NCBI GenBank assembly: GCA_002633025.1
Contig: NMRB01001365.1
Span: 124,001-188,000, forward strand
Source of the DNA: Notospermus geniculatus
Lineage: Eukaryota > Nemertea > Pilidiophora > Heteronemertea > Lineidae
DNA: 64,000 bases
Direction: 5' to 3'
The translations under genes and the position numbers were made by a program. Shown here one piece after another: positions 43,356 to 55,910 of this stretch; within the stretch, counting starts at the first letter, position 1, and each line of letters begins with the position of its first letter. Under the pieces are notes generated by a model, which ran no database searches, was not told where the DNA came from, and saw only the letters and a program-made list of their open reading frames with translations.

Positions 43356-45295
43356 AATCTGCCGAGTAGTTTGAGATGGCCTCCTCCGTACTTACCAGGG
43401 TCAATAATGCTATGGCTTCGACCCTGATGGACCAGTAAATACAAATACCCCGAAATCTGCCAAAATGAGATGCTAATCAAGAACCAAACAACGACACCTA
43501 CTTCGTGAAAAGATGTCGCCTCTAGGCAAAGGCACGTATTCCAAGTGGTTCGGCGGCCGCGAGAAAGGGCCCCAATACGCCATGACACTCTCCTGTTGTC
43601 ACAGAGTTTGAATCCGGCTGTAGTATATGAAGTATTATTAAATCCGAACATAAGCCTGGTTTCACCAAAAGATATTTCAGTGCCAAGAACACGATGATCG
43701 AACCTCACGAAAAGCGCGTGAAGGAATGACTTTACGCACGATACCCGACGCATTTTATCTTCGGCCATTCGCGAATCGGGGAATTACTCAGAAATTCCCC
43801 TCTGCCGTTCCAAGGGAAGATCCATTGAGAAGTACCTTCGAAATCAAAAGTAAAACCAACCTTTCAAGATATTAGAGATCGATGCCAGATGATAGGATTC
43901 CTACCCAGACCAGGACATACCCAGAAATCCTGACAGACAGGTAAGTCTACTTCCCTTTTATCATTCTAAAGAGAGTTCGCAGAAATATCTCGTTCGGTCA
44001 AAACACTTCATAACTTTATGAAGAATCTGATCCTAGTCGTTGTTGTCGCATGAAATGATTTGTTGTCATCGGTACGTCTGTCTGATTAAGACGGACATGA
44101 CGTGGCCAAAATATTGACCTCAAAGACATGACATAAACAACAGACACTGACTTGTCTAAGAACCTAGTTTTATCTGCAGGATCCTGAACCAGTGGTCATT
44201 CTCAGACATAACAAACAACCAGACACTCTCAATCCGAGAGTTCATGGCCAGAAGTTTGGTCTTCCCAAATCTCCACTATACTTCACCATGACCTTGACCT
44301 TGAAAATTTGCATATGACCTTTGACCATAATACGCAGAGCCCTCTTTCTGTAGGATGTGGTACTTACCTGAAACGATAAAGAAGAAACAGGTTATCAGTA
44401 TTTATTAACAAGATAGCCAATCAGAATAAGCCAATCAGAGCAAAGAGAGAGTTGACTGCTTAAAAGGTGACCATGCCCCTTTAAACTAGGGACACTAACC
44501 TTTGGAAGGGCTTCTGAAATTCAAAGTGGACTTTCGGCCTTCATTGAGGAAAGCAGGCAAATAGTTTGTTGATAAACAAACTTGATATTTTCAACAGCAT
44601 CTTTTTGGTCTTTACAACGATGTGAATCTCGTGATTAGATTCTTTACTTTTGTGCCGTCAAGATCGTCAAATATAGTACTGATGACAGCAGCGGCAGAGA
44701 CCCGTGTTTCGACAGACAGTATTTTGGAGCAGAGTGAGGCACGACGCAATAACCTCGCCATAAAACTTAACACCAATCTTATTCCTTACCAAGTATATGG
44801 CGTATAAACGACATAGCTTGAACTCTAGTGGTTAAATTCCATGAATGCATAGGAAAACCTCAACTGGCTTCCTGCCAAAGTCTATACGAAGTGCAATAAC
44901 AATAAAAGACTTATTCACATGAAAGATTTCAAATAGTTTAGTCTTTGGAAAACTTGTGTGTTTTGTGGAGGTCTCAGACGAAGTATTTGAGATGAATGTG
45001 CCAGTGAGTTCAGTGGACGTCGATCACCACTGTAGCAGTCCACAGATATTTCTATCAGTAACCTGTGTGTGTGTGGGTAGTGGGGGGGGGGGGGTAGGGT
45101 TACTTCCTGGTTGGCACGGGCAAGTAGGCCTGCTTTCTACTTCCAGTGCAGGTGAGCTTTTTCTGTCCTCTTAGCCTAGATCATGTGATCTCGGCCTTCC
45201 ACCAGCAAACTGAAGTACCATCTTAGGCTCCACAACCAGAGTTGTGACATTTTTCAGCAAGAAAGTGGTATTTCACAGCATGTAATACGGGAGGA

Positions 45296-45444
45296 CCAAT
45301 CACTGAGCTTCTTGTTATGAAAGAGCCAATCAGAAGGTTATGGGACCAATCAGACACCAGCTTGTTAACTACAGGGACCAATCACTGTGCCTTCCACTGT
45401 ACAGAAACCAATCATAGTACTTGTTATACTTTGGATGCACCAAT
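45296..45444 (+). promoter_or_regulatory. array of six CCAAT boxes
   Basis: CCAAT occurs at 45296, 45326, 45346, 45378, 45408 and 45440, all on the + strand, mostly inside (A/G)CCAATCA. The spacings are 30, 20, 32, 30 and 32 bases. Two more lie at about 44413 and 44430 in GCCAATCAGA. NF-Y sites in promoters favour about three helical turns between boxes. No gene start is recognised next to the array, so it may equally be a decayed tandem repeat. Confidence 0.5.
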
Positions 45445-45589
45445 AAGGACTTTCCATGTGCCACCCTCTGTAGAATGATAATGTTTACAGGAACGTCCAC
45501 AGCATGTGGTATTGAACCGATATTACAATCTATATTAGGCGACACTTATTTTATTTCTTGTTTTACGGATCCGCCGCACTTTTTTTCCC

Positions 45590-45995
45590 GATTTTGGAAA
45601 ATAAAAATAATTGAAAAAATGGCATTATTTTTTTGCCGCCGCCCACAAACTGATTATCCGATCAATAAAAATAAAAATAATGGGAAAAAACGCTTTATTT
45701 TTCTACCGCCGACATGCTGGACGAACCCCCTTGCCTGACGAAAATAATTCACAGCGGTTGTAACAATCATTCTCGTTCCCATTCATTGAGTGAATTTTAT
45801 TATATTTTTGTACATTTTTATTTTTTTCATAGCCGCCTGTTACATACTTTGACAAATATAATAAAAATAATCAAATAATTACAATTATCTTTATATTTAT
45901 TTTCCACCCTCCTGTCAAGGTTTCCGTGAAAACCAAATGAAAAAGTTATTTTTATTTTTATTTTCCTCCCTCCTGTCAGGGGTTTCCAGGGGAAA
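45590..45995. repeat. AT-rich degenerate repeat block
   Basis: Near-copies of AAAATAAAAATAATTGAAAA with TTTTTTGCCGCCG (45597-45640, 45665-45712) and, further on, two copies of TTATTTTCC.CCCTCCTGTCA followed by GGTTTCC (45893-45990). Low complexity and non-coding. Confidence 0.55.
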
Positions 45996-47194
45996 AATCC
46001 GTAAAACAACAAATAAAATAATTGTGGCCTTATCATCAGCACAAACGGTTGCACACAGACCTACTTTTTGTATTACAATAGTGATTCCCTGCATGAAGTA
46101 TGCCACATATTACTGGGTTACACAGACACCACACACATGTATTGTAAATAACACTACTATAATTATTGACATTTCAATATTATTGCACTGCCTATCAAGC
46201 CGTTCAAGTGGAACACTTCAGATAGTTGGTGTAGTTCTACCCGATGCTACCAGGGGTGCCACTGAGGGGTAAAGCTCAAAAGGGCCTAAAACTACATCAT
46301 GACAGAAACGTCATTCATTGTTTATAAGAGCACAGAGAGACAATCTTCAGAAATTCAACTGACATTATCTCCTGAAGTATACCTTGCAAGAGCCATCTCT
46401 CTATGGGTAAATCAACCATAGAAAGCTATGGGCAGCCATTTGTGTCATTGTCACAGCATAGGTCATCAGGAAACCAACAAACGGTGTAGCCTAATTGTCC
46501 ATAGGGACGAACTCAAATGAAGTCTTACGTGAAGGACCTTGTGGTATTGAAGCTGCAACAAAATTACAGACTTTTTATAGGCCTACCCCTTAACAGAAGA
46601 CAGGGAGCTGAAGTTGACAAGTTTCCAGGAGGCACTAAACTCGGAAAATCTGACTTGTACCTTGGTCCGCACTGAAAATCACTTCCTCTGCCCCACCGAC
46701 AGCTCGTGCGTGTATCAACTCCTCTGGGTCTCCGCGATTGGTGGATTTAAAGAAACGTACGAAGTACGGCACCAATCGGTTACGTTTTGTCCCCGGTTTG
46801 TTCATCGTCATCTACCAGAGTTGTTTTTCATTCGCCGTGATCCATGGCCTTTGAAACCAGACAATTTGTTGGACTTTGTCACTTTGCTCTACTAAGGCAG
46901 GCCTCTCTGCCAGGCAGAGTCGCAGCAACTTAGACTTTCCTACTCAAGACTGTAGAACGAAGACTGGAGGCCTATCCAACGAATACCACTGCATACGAGA
47001 GAAATCCACTTCGAATCTGAGCCTTCCTCTCCAAGCTGACATCAAGTGAAGGGTGTAAGATTTGGAAATCACGGTGGCTGAATGAGAAAATATTGGCGAC
47101 TGTCGTTCAAACACAAGTGACAACCTTGACTGAAATTTCTTCCCCAAACTGACAAATGATTTGACAATCACCATTGGCGTTTGTGATTTACCAT

Positions 47195-47674
47195 GTTTAC
47201 AGAAGACACAACCTTGATCAGAACTCAGAAAAAGTCTTGTATCTCGTATTTTTGGTTTACAGAAGATACACCCTTGATCAGAACTCAGAAGAAGTCTTGT
47301 ATCTCGTATTTTTGGTTTACAGAAGATACACCCTTGATCAGAACTCAGAAGAAGTCTTGTATCTCGTATTTTTGGTTTACAGAAGATACACCCTTGATCA
47401 GAACTCAGAAGAAGTCTTGTATCTCGTATTTTTGGTTTACAGAAGATACACCCTTGATCAGAACTCAGAAGAAGTCTTGTATCTCGTATTTTTGGTTTAC
47501 AGAAGATACACCCTTGATCAGAACTCAGAAGAAGTCTTGTATCTCGTATTTTTGGTTTACAGAAGATACACCCTTGATCAGAACTCAGAAGAAGTCTTGT
47601 ATCTCGTATTTTTGGTTTACAGAAGATACACCCTTGATCAGAACTCAGAAGAAGTCTTGTATCTCGTATTTTTC
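47195..47674. repeat. 60-bp satellite, 8 copies
   Basis: Exactly eight 60-base units, each starting GTTTACAGAAGATACACCCT and ending CTCGTATTTTTG. Units 2-7 look identical, while the first differs at a few positions and the last runs into TTTTTCCATCGAGTG. Because 60 is divisible by three, two + frames stay open for 160-200 codons. There is no sign of a real protein. Confidence 0.95.
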
Positions 47675-48235
47675 CATCGAGTGAAAAAAAGAGATATCAC
47701 TTATCAGTATCACACTTCAGGGATGAGTGACCGCCGAAACGAGATGCGACGTTTGACGTGCTACTGGAAAAAGAGCTCCACGTGAACTTGAAGTAGATCA
47801 CTACACGACGATGTTTGTCGTTTACAGAAGACACAATCTTGATCAGAACTCGGAAAACGTCTTTTATCTTGGCTTTTTCCGTCGAGTGAAAACTTCAGCG
47901 ATATCACTTATCAGTATCACTCTTCAGGGATGAGTGAGTGATCACCCAAAACGAGATGCAACGGTTGACGTGCTACTGAAGAAGAACTCCACGCAAACTT
48001 GAAGTACATCACTACACGACGATGTTTGTCGTCTACAGAAGACACAATCTTGATCAGAACTCAGAAAACGTCTTTTATGTCGTATTTTTCCGTCGAGTGA
48101 AAATTTCAGAGATATCACTTATCAGTATCACTCTTCAGGGATGATCGAGTGATCGCCGAAACGAGATGCAACGGTTGACGTGCTACTGAAGAAGAGCTCC
48201 ATGCAAACTTGAAGTAGATCACTACACGACGATGT
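47612..48235. repeat. 210-bp repeat, 3 copies, containing the 60-bp unit
   Basis: The block GTTTACAGAAGACACAATCT ... CGAGTGAAAA ... GATATCACTTATCAGTATCA ... ACGAGATGC ... CACTACACGACGATG recurs with the last word at 47800, 48010 and 48220, a strict 210-base period. Its first part is the 60-bp unit amplified just upstream. Confidence 0.9.
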
Positions 48236-49239
48236 TTTGAGAGCAGTGAATATGCGTTCTACAGCAGACATCGGGAGACAGAGATGTAAGCACTGTGCGT
48301 GGATCAATGCATGAAGCACAGAGACATACGGACAACCCGAGTGATAACGTACGATTCACTGGTTGGTTAAAATCATGTAGCGTGATGTATAGTCGCAGTT
48401 AGACAATATCCTGATGATCTACTGGGACACGAACTCCCGCGAAGAAAGGCATCCCTGGATTAGATATCGCATGAATCAAACGGCAAAAAATGAATTGTCT
48501 TCTGTAGACTTTGTGATCCTTGCAATGATGTGTCGTATTTGATATCGCATACAGCAAGATATTTGGTACGACTGGATGTATAACATCCGAGCATTTCATA
48601 GCAGACGCCCAGAAATCAATAGACCACATCTGTTACAACTCATCGTTGGTCTCAGTCCAAGTTGGACGAACTCTTGTACCAGAAATACCAGATTTTGTAA
48701 AGGACATGCACAGGACAGCTCGGCCAACTTAGAAATAAGATCAACTCATGGCCTAGTTCAACCTAAACTGATTGGAAACCTGCATTGATCAGTTGACTGC
48801 GTGTGTACTTTTTTGAACTCAACATCTGTGGAATCGACAAGTTAACTGGCAAAGTTATTCATAGAATTGAATTTATTTATAACATCAGGCAATGTATACA
48901 TATAACTTCACGTCAATTTGAACTGATTTATTCCAAATACTATGATACTACGGTGCACAGCAGAATCTCAACTGGAAGCAGATTCGCTCGGACAACGGGA
49001 GCTGAACCTGGTACCAACAGATGCCAATTTGAAGACCTGAGTCACTACACCACTGCAGCTCTTCAACCCTTCATCACCAATAGTTGCTGGTTTTGCAGGG
49101 CTTCTGAAATCAATAACTAAACCAATCACAGATGCTGCACGTATCGGGTGATGCGATCGATTGAGTCTGCGATGACCAGACCCCACCCTGGTGAAGCCGC
49201 GATTGTCGTCGATGTCACGCATTGAAATTGACAACCTGT

Positions 49240-49320
49240 CAACTGTCAGAGCGGTGTAGTGGGAACACCTCGCCACCTCAGCGGTCCCCAGTTCAATTTC
49301 CAGTTTCCCAGTGGTCACAC
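49240..49320 (+). mobile_element. tRNA-derived SINE head
   Basis: TGTCAGAGCGGTGTAGTGGG ... CCCCAGTTCAATTTCCAG shows A-box-like and B-box-like elements in the spacing seen at 24345-24420. Confidence 0.65.
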
Positions 49321-50994
49321 GCAGTGTTCTCCACAAGATTTCCTACGGTAAAAGGATGGTACCCATGAAATTCCACGATTTCCCATTACTTTGCAAATTA
49401 AGATAGGGTGGTCACCAATTTAAGGTAGGGGGCAGGGGTCAAAATTAGCGGTAGTCCGAGTGCCCGGAAATTGTGTCTGACAACCAAAGTGTGCCAGGTA
49501 GGTAGTCCGTCGGGCTACCATGAAAATCTGAATCTGAGGGGGTGTATAATAGAAAACCATTACAAAATTGGGCTGCAAGGTAGGGTGGCTACTTCTAAGG
49601 TAGGGTGGTAAAATGCCAAGGTCGGGTGGGACAGTCTAACAAAAAGCCATGTGGAGAACACTGCACACGATAGAGAGGGTGGCTCTGACATTGTAGATTT
49701 TCTATGGTGACTCTTAGTCTTGGACGGTAAACTTGCTCCTGCCCTTACTCCTCAAACCCTGCCGCCACATGCGGAGACCAACAAACGCCGCTAAGTACAG
49801 TTCACATCATGAACACTGCAGACGTAATATAATACTACGAGTGCTCACCTCCGCAGACACCTGAGATCATAAAACGATCGCACACGTTTTTCCTCCCGCC
49901 AACACGATAGATTATTGATATTGTCGGTCGTCATAGCGATCATAACTTGGTTTCATTCACGGTTTTGTTGCCAGGCAACATATAGATTTGGAAAAGACGA
50001 AATATTCTGGACAGGTGATGCTAAAAGAAACAAATGGAATCGATGGAAGGGAGGTATTGTCTGTAACGGCAAGGAGACGGACTTCCCGCTTCATGCCAGC
50101 ATTTAGATGGTTCTACAACCAACCAACAGCGCTGGAGAAAGTGTTTTAGGATTTTGCTCAGTTGCAGCCTGATGGCGGGCACTGATTGGTTGGACAGTAG
50201 TGGTGCCATCTGGCAGTAAATCGGCAGAATACCGGCCATTCGAAGCAAGCAGTGGTTTGTGAAGTGTAGGTACGGAGCGAAACAAAACACTGCGAGAGGA
50301 GTGTATGGTCCTTGTAGCTCTTGCATCCCAGCCCCCCCCCCCCCAGAATGCCCTGGCAATAGACCACCGTAGGCTGCAGTAACCGACAGCAACGATGAGA
50401 GCCAGGTATTTCTAGTGATGCTTAGAATAGAGTAGCCCATCAACTGAATGAAAATGACATATAAAACACACTCACGCCGAATAAAATCATATAACTTTCC
50501 AAACACTTTGGATGGCGGTATCCCATGGCAACCGGGCACAACCGGTATTCAAGCACTTTACAAGAGAGTCGAGTGAAACGTTGAACTTGGTTACCTGTCT
50601 TTTCTGCGAGTACCTGGAGCCGGCGAGCTTTCCCAGTGCCGTGCTATCATCGCTACACTCGACTCGAGATTCTTCACATGCTAACAACATACTACCGCTA
50701 AGCTACACAATAATACTTCGTACTGCCGCAAGCGTTGGTGGTAAGGAACGTGAAGGTAGCATTGAAGGTGGTGAGAGTAGACGTACAGCGGAACTGCAGC
50801 TGATGAATCGAAGACTGGAGTATGAACACCAGACATTCTCGTTGAAGAAATCAGTGTCTTAAGTTGAGAGATGTAGTACAGCTGGCTGGAATGTACCCTG
50901 AACATCATTGAAATCACTTAACTCATTCACCAAGAATGCACGTAGTCGCATTCACGGTCTGGATATACCAGGGACAAGGCACTCACAAGATGTC

Positions 50995-51080
50995 GGACGG
51001 AGTGGTGCAGTGCAAACATCTACAGTGTATGCCTGTCACATCGGACTTCTGAAGTTCCAGATTCAATCCCCTCTCAAACC
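50995..51080 (+). mobile_element. tRNA-derived SINE head
   Basis: GGACGGAGTGGTGCAGTGCA ... GAAGTTCCAGATTCAATCCC corresponds to the SINE family head. A tail-like segment (CCCAATGTTGTCT-type) follows near 51135 and is also seen near 52095 and 56527, suggesting a longer shared SINE body. Confidence 0.65.
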
Positions 51081-51705
51081 TCTTCACATTATAGAGTGGG
51101 CAACGAAAGACACCGCAGGTTTTCACCATTAAACTCATCCAATGTTGTCTAAATGGCTGGGCTATGTCACATTTGGCATGTTTGGTGCTTTCACAGCTCT
51201 CTCTTTGATACCAAGGCTGTGGATGCCCTCCAGCTGAATGGCAAGGGCACCATTCCTTTCCCAGCCATTTTCCACCATACATGGCCCCTTTTGACCCTGC
51301 CTTACACCGTTCTGAAGAGTGATCGACCAAGGCGTACATAACACAAACAGCAACAAGCCAAACTCCAAACGATACAAAAACCACAATGACCGTGGACGAC
51401 CATCGAGAAATTGGATGAACCCTCGTTATCCCAGCATTTATCGACCAGAAGAAAATCAACTCCAATTCACTCTCGCCAATCATCTGCATCAAAACTGAGC
51501 GCGTCCTCGCCTTATTTACTTTCGGGGGAATGTATCTCGATAACGTTGACCATCACGGAGAAACAATGAATTGCGACGATGATAGCCCTTTTTATGAGGC
51601 TGAGGATCTGGCGTCACATTGAAGACAGGTTGTGTCTGACAGGGCGAGTTCTGACAGCTGTCTGTAAATTTTCACACGTTTGTCAATTTGATCAGCCAAA
51701 TCAGG

Positions 51706-51790
51706 CTGTCAGAGTGGCCTAGTGGAAAAACTGGCACTAGTCACCTCTGAGGTTCCAGGTTCGATCACTGGTCAGTCCCACACGGAACAG
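51706..51790 (+). mobile_element. tRNA-derived SINE head next to MITE
   Basis: CTGTCAGAGTGGCCTAGTGG ... GAGGTTCCAGGTTCGATCAC is the clearest member of the family, with the B-box core GGTTCGATC. A MITE begins only about 5-10 bases further on. Confidence 0.75.
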
Positions 51791-51794
51791 ACGA

Positions 51795-52033
51795 TTCTAG
51801 AATTCGCAGATCTGTGCACTTCCGCTGAAATCTCAACCAGAACCTCGTTCTGAAACCGGATGACGTGACGCAATCCATGATTCAGCAATGGTCGAGTCTG
51901 ACGCAACATCTTCGACGTCACTGTCGTGGGGTTGTCTGCGTCACGTCATTCAGTTTCAGACTGAGGTTATGGTTGAGATTTTAGTGGAAGTGTGCAGATC
52001 TTTGTCGTTTACGTCAATTTGAGAACGGTCTAC
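51795..52033. mobile_element. MITE with TAGACCGTTCTC end, copy 3 (reversed)
   Basis: Inverted relative to 7076-7312: the right end is the complement of TAGACCGTTCTCAAATTGAC, and the arms GCAGATCTGTGCACTTCC / GGAAGTGTGCAGATC pair. Centre shares ATCCATGATTCAGCAATGG with the other copies. Non-coding. Confidence 0.85.
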
Positions 52034-52222
52034 AGAGGAACTCTCTTTGACATCACAGGTTTCCTCCAGGCACTCCGGACTGCTATTTAATTTGCCCAAT
52101 GTTGTCTTGAGCTGCTAATGATAATGCCATATCCGGCTCTCCGCTCTCATTGCCATATTTTCCTTACGCTGAGTCACATTCATTGGAAAGCTCAAGTGCA
52201 GCGCCTCCGACCATCACCTGAA

Positions 52223-52372
52223 CCGTGTTTCCACCAGAGGGTCTTAAAGGGCACTATGCTACATGTAGTACCCTCAAGGGTACAGAAAAGGACCGTTTTC
52301 TTTAATTTCATGGGGTTTTTGCTGATTTTGAAGAAATTAGTACCCTCAAAAAAATTTCTGGCAGAGACCCTG
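52223..52372. mobile_element. 150-bp CAG..CTG-type element with CTGAA target duplication
   Basis: Starts CCGTGTTTCCACCAGAGGG and ends TTCTGGCAGAGACCCTG. Exact 5-base flanking repeats CTGAA lie at 52218-52222 and 52373-52377. The interior (TTTGAAGAAATTAGTACCCTC) matches the inverted interior of 34476-34618. Confidence 0.88.
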
Positions 52373-52480
52373 CTGAAAGAAGCCATTTTCACAAAAAAAT
52401 GAAAAATTGTCCCTGTGGATTGTTTGTTAACATTGACGAGTCCTTGAATGGATGGCATTAGTATGGTATCTCATCCCCAG

Positions 52481-52708
52481 ATTCAGCAGCAACTTGGCGT
52501 GACTGACGAGGACGCCAGCCTCCTTCAGGCATGTACAATGCAACTCGACGTAGCCAAGGATGTTACCAAGGTAACAAGCAAGTATCAGATGCAACGTAGC
52601 ATTGCTGTATCAATCTGGAACCGTTTCGTTGATAGTGCATATGAATTTATGATCAAACACGTCAAAGAAAGGGCAGACCGACCTGAGGGTATAACCCGTC
52701 AGGTTCGG
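52481..52708 (+). CDS. exon-like open stretch of unknown protein (76 codons)
   Basis: An open frame runs from an AG acceptor (CATCCCCAG ending at 52480) to a GTGAGG donor at 52709, exactly 228 bases, phase 0 at both ends. The peptide begins IQQQLGVTDEDASLLQAC and contains MQRSIAVSIWNRFVDSAYEF and KHVKERADRPEG, a charged mostly helical composition unlike the repeat-derived frames around it. I do not recognise a family and found no partner exon. The downstream part of the frame (from about 52748) belongs to a SINE. It could be a lone exon of a gene on the + strand or a chance open frame. Confidence 0.3.
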
Positions 52709-52747
52709 GTGAGGGTTCATTATTTGTACAATGTACTTGATTTTGCC

Positions 52748-52999
52748 GTCAGGGCCGAAGCCATCGCAGCAGCCCTGATAAGTTCGGAAGAGGCCATCTC
52801 AAGCTACTCATGTTCCTCACTTTTACTTGCCCTTGCAAAGGAACAAGGTACATGTACATGTACAAGGCGCCACGCACGGCTTGCTGTCCCATGTGAGGGA
52901 TGTGAAGAGCCAGGAATGAAATCCCATATGGCCCGAACTGGATTCGAACCCGGGACCTGCCGCTTGCTGAGCAGACCCAATACTCTGATATTCACCACC
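52748..52999 (-). mobile_element. tRNA-derived SINE (type B), uninterrupted copy
   Basis: GTCAGGGCCGAAGCCATCG ... GAGGCCATCTCAAGCTACTC ... GGATTCGAACCCGGGACCTG matches 34410-34832 without the 143-bp insertion there. The reversed B-box region indicates a minus-strand SINE. Its downstream end is followed at once by another element (53005-53267). Confidence 0.85.
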
Positions 53000-53004
53000 A
53001 CACG

Positions 53005-53267
53005 CAGGGTTTCCGCCAGGATTTTCAAGGAGGGGGGAGAAGAAAAAAATTTTTTTTGAAATTTTTTTTTCAAAAAATATATTTTCGTTTTTTTTGTTAA
53101 AAATGGCCTCCAGAGTCATTTTTTATACTCCAAAATTAAAGAAAAACACTACTGAAGTGAAAATAGTGATGTTTGAAAAAGGTTAGTCTGCAAACTTGAG
53201 GGGGGGGGGATATCCCCTCCTTGAAATTTTTGAGGAGGGGATCATCCACCCTCTGGGAGAAACACTG
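53005..53267. mobile_element. 263-bp CAGGGTTTCCGCC element
   Basis: Starts CAGGGTTTCCGCCAGGAT and ends CTCTGGGAGAAACACTG. The interior has A/T runs and ATGGCCTCCAGAGTCATTTT as in 37330-37642. Flanks are ACACG and CACGC, consistent with a 5-bp ACACG duplication that lost one base. Confidence 0.85.
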
Positions 53268-53454
53268 CACGCGGCTGTCACGGTTGGTTCCTCCTGCTTC
53301 TAATTTATCTCCTGAATGTGGTACGACAGGGCCCTCATGACCGAAACATAAACGTAAACCAATTCATGACACCTGATTGGATGAATGAGGATCATGTGAC
53401 CGTTTGGCAGCGAGCCCGACATTCCCTCCACTTACATGTATCACTCATCTCAAT

Positions 53455-53597
53455 NNNNNNNNNNNNNNNNNNNNNNNNNNNNNNNNNNNNNNNNNNNNNN
53501 NNNNNNNNNNNNNNNNNNNNNNNNNNNNNNNNNNNNNNNNNNNNNNNNNNNNNNNNNNNNNNNNNNNNNNNNNNNNNNNNNNNNNNNNNNNNNNNNN
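53455..53597. other. assembly gap (143 N)
   Basis: A run of 143 undetermined bases. Open frames that cross it are meaningless. Single Ns also occur at 9431, 20984, 28761, 56109 and 61998. Confidence 1.
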
Positions 53598-55910
53598 CCG
53601 CCCGAAGGATTTCAGTCAACTGAACTGGATGAAGTCTCTGAGAACCTACATGTACATTGAATTTCAGCCAGGGAATACCCCTTTTCTACAGATCCATGAC
53701 GTTGGTTGGGGACCACTGCATCAAAGGACAACGTCATGTCACGTCGGCGGCGCCCACGACGTAACTCTGTTGGCGTGAAATTGCAAACTTTTGAGGCTCA
53801 AATGATTGAATTCCATGGTGATTGCGGCCAGGTCCCTATTAGTCTATCTTCAAACTGCTTAGACATTTGACTTCTCAATGGTAGTTGAAATGTTTCAAAC
53901 GGATAGATAAGTGCGAAGCAGTCGGCCTTCAAACTGGGCACACATTTTTCCCAATTTGTAAACATGGTCCCCAACTAAAATCACAGATCTGCAGTTTTCA
54001 GGTGTTTTTTGCAAAACAATCCAACACACCTGTACTTGTAAGTGTGTAATCAGAACGGACATGACCAAGTCAAGATATTATCTCAGGATCACGTGGATAT
54101 TTCCTGTTCGATAATGACCTGTGATCTTCAATTGACATCAATGACATCTACAAGGAGATAAACACATTGAGTGAGATAGACTGAAGTTTAAATTCCACCG
54201 ATCTGAAAAACAGTTGACCCAAGTTGCAAAATTGTAGGCAACTTACATGTACACTAACCTACATGGTCATATTTCATCAAATGTTATGTACCGTATGGGT
54301 ACCGTATGTTCACTATGTATTAAGGCTATCTCGCATGAGTCAAGCTATCTCGCATGAGTCAAGACTCTCTATGGGCAACGCAAACCATAGAAAGCTCTGG
54401 GCAGTCGTACACATGTATGTGTCTGTGCGGTCTCCCATAAGTCGGCATCCTGAGAATCTCAGGTCATTTACGGTCGTACCCTCCCTCAATGCCCTGAGGA
54501 CATCCACCCCGTTTCGGTGGGGAAGATGGACATTCCCTCATGTGTACTCGCCAATTGGTAATTCACGAACAAACCATGCAAAGCAGTGGGGAAATGCCAC
54601 TTGATGTAATGGACATATATCGTGCCTAGTGCTACAACGTCTGCACATACATCTGGTATTACGAGTTACCGGATACCAGGCTCCTAGCATTGTATCTCAT
54701 TCCATAATTCATGCACGCTGCCAAATGACAGCTGCCCCAAACACATGAACTGGATCGTACCTTCGTGTTCTGATCCCATCACTACGTCCTCGTTGACAAG
54801 ATAATCCGTGAGAATCATGTTGACCGAAGTTAATTCAGGAACAATCAGAAACTCAGCGAGTTTGTCAGCGACTCGAGAAATTTTCACAGCTACCATATTT
54901 GGGGTATGACCAAGACGGGATAGAAGCTTCACTGTGATTGGCTGGATTCGGCGGAGTCGATCACTCCGCTAGTTCCCCAACGAAATGGCATGGATGTCGC
55001 CAGGGTCTGAACCAAGCGCGAGTAGGGGAGCTGGTTGTGAAGACCCTGGGTGCGAGGATGATAAGTCGGAAGCGAACCAACAATATTGGTGAATTGCCCA
55101 TTGAGAGCCAACTCGCAGGAGAAAACTCACACGCGCCTACACACCGACTGGTCTGGAAGCTGTGGGGCTGGAATCAGAATTTCCAACAAAGTTTGAGCGA
55201 GTACGGGCAGGAGCACGTTTACCGTCCCAATTCAAAGGAGAGAAGACAGTGCCCAAACTCTTGCGGGGGGTGGGGGTAGGGGTGGGGGTGAATGACCCTG
55301 CTCTTAACCTGTTCTGTACCAACCTGGACGAGGCCGAGATATGACACTGACAGTCTCGCGTTGCAACTGCGGTAAGTTCCCAGTCGACGCCGGCAGCACA
55401 TAGTGCACATCATATATCGGATTCTCCATTTTGCTCCTGTGAAGACGCAACGAAACGCTCGGGTGAATCGGAGAAAGCATTGACGAAGTATTGTCCGAAC
55501 CGGACCAATGAAGATATAAACCTGATGATGACCTAGTCTATGAATGAATTGAAGAGTGATCAAGCTTGTTTTCGAGCATTGATTTGGTTCATAATGATAA
55601 TGCATTACATGTAGATTCATAGAACAATAGCGAAGGTGACCCAGATCAAGGGGCGGACTTCTAATGAGATAAATCTCATGACATCTTTATCAAGTTTATA
55701 GGTCACTATGTATTCGTATAGTAAACTACACAATCACTATAGCTACCCTTTGAAGATTTTTAAGTAACCCTGTGAGAAAGCAGTCAAACAGACAAAGCAG
55801 TATAAAGATGGGTCTACTGTCCTCGTGACCACTTTCTCCACCAGTATGACAGCGCCCTCTATTTACAGATCCATACTCCCACATCCAAGCAGGATGACAT
55901 CCCAAAGTGT

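Noticed and set aside
43262-43768. 168-codon minus-strand frame
   Set aside because: No family similarity recognised; its end runs into a reversed SINE head and a 23-bp tandem repeat, so it is probably a chance frame.
47174-47785. 203-codon + strand frame with 20-residue repeats
   Set aside because: It coincides with the 60-bp satellite; two overlapping frames are open at once and the repeat is part of a non-coding 210-bp unit.
53318-53778. Several frames crossing 53455-53597
   Set aside because: They run through 143 undetermined bases and have no meaning.
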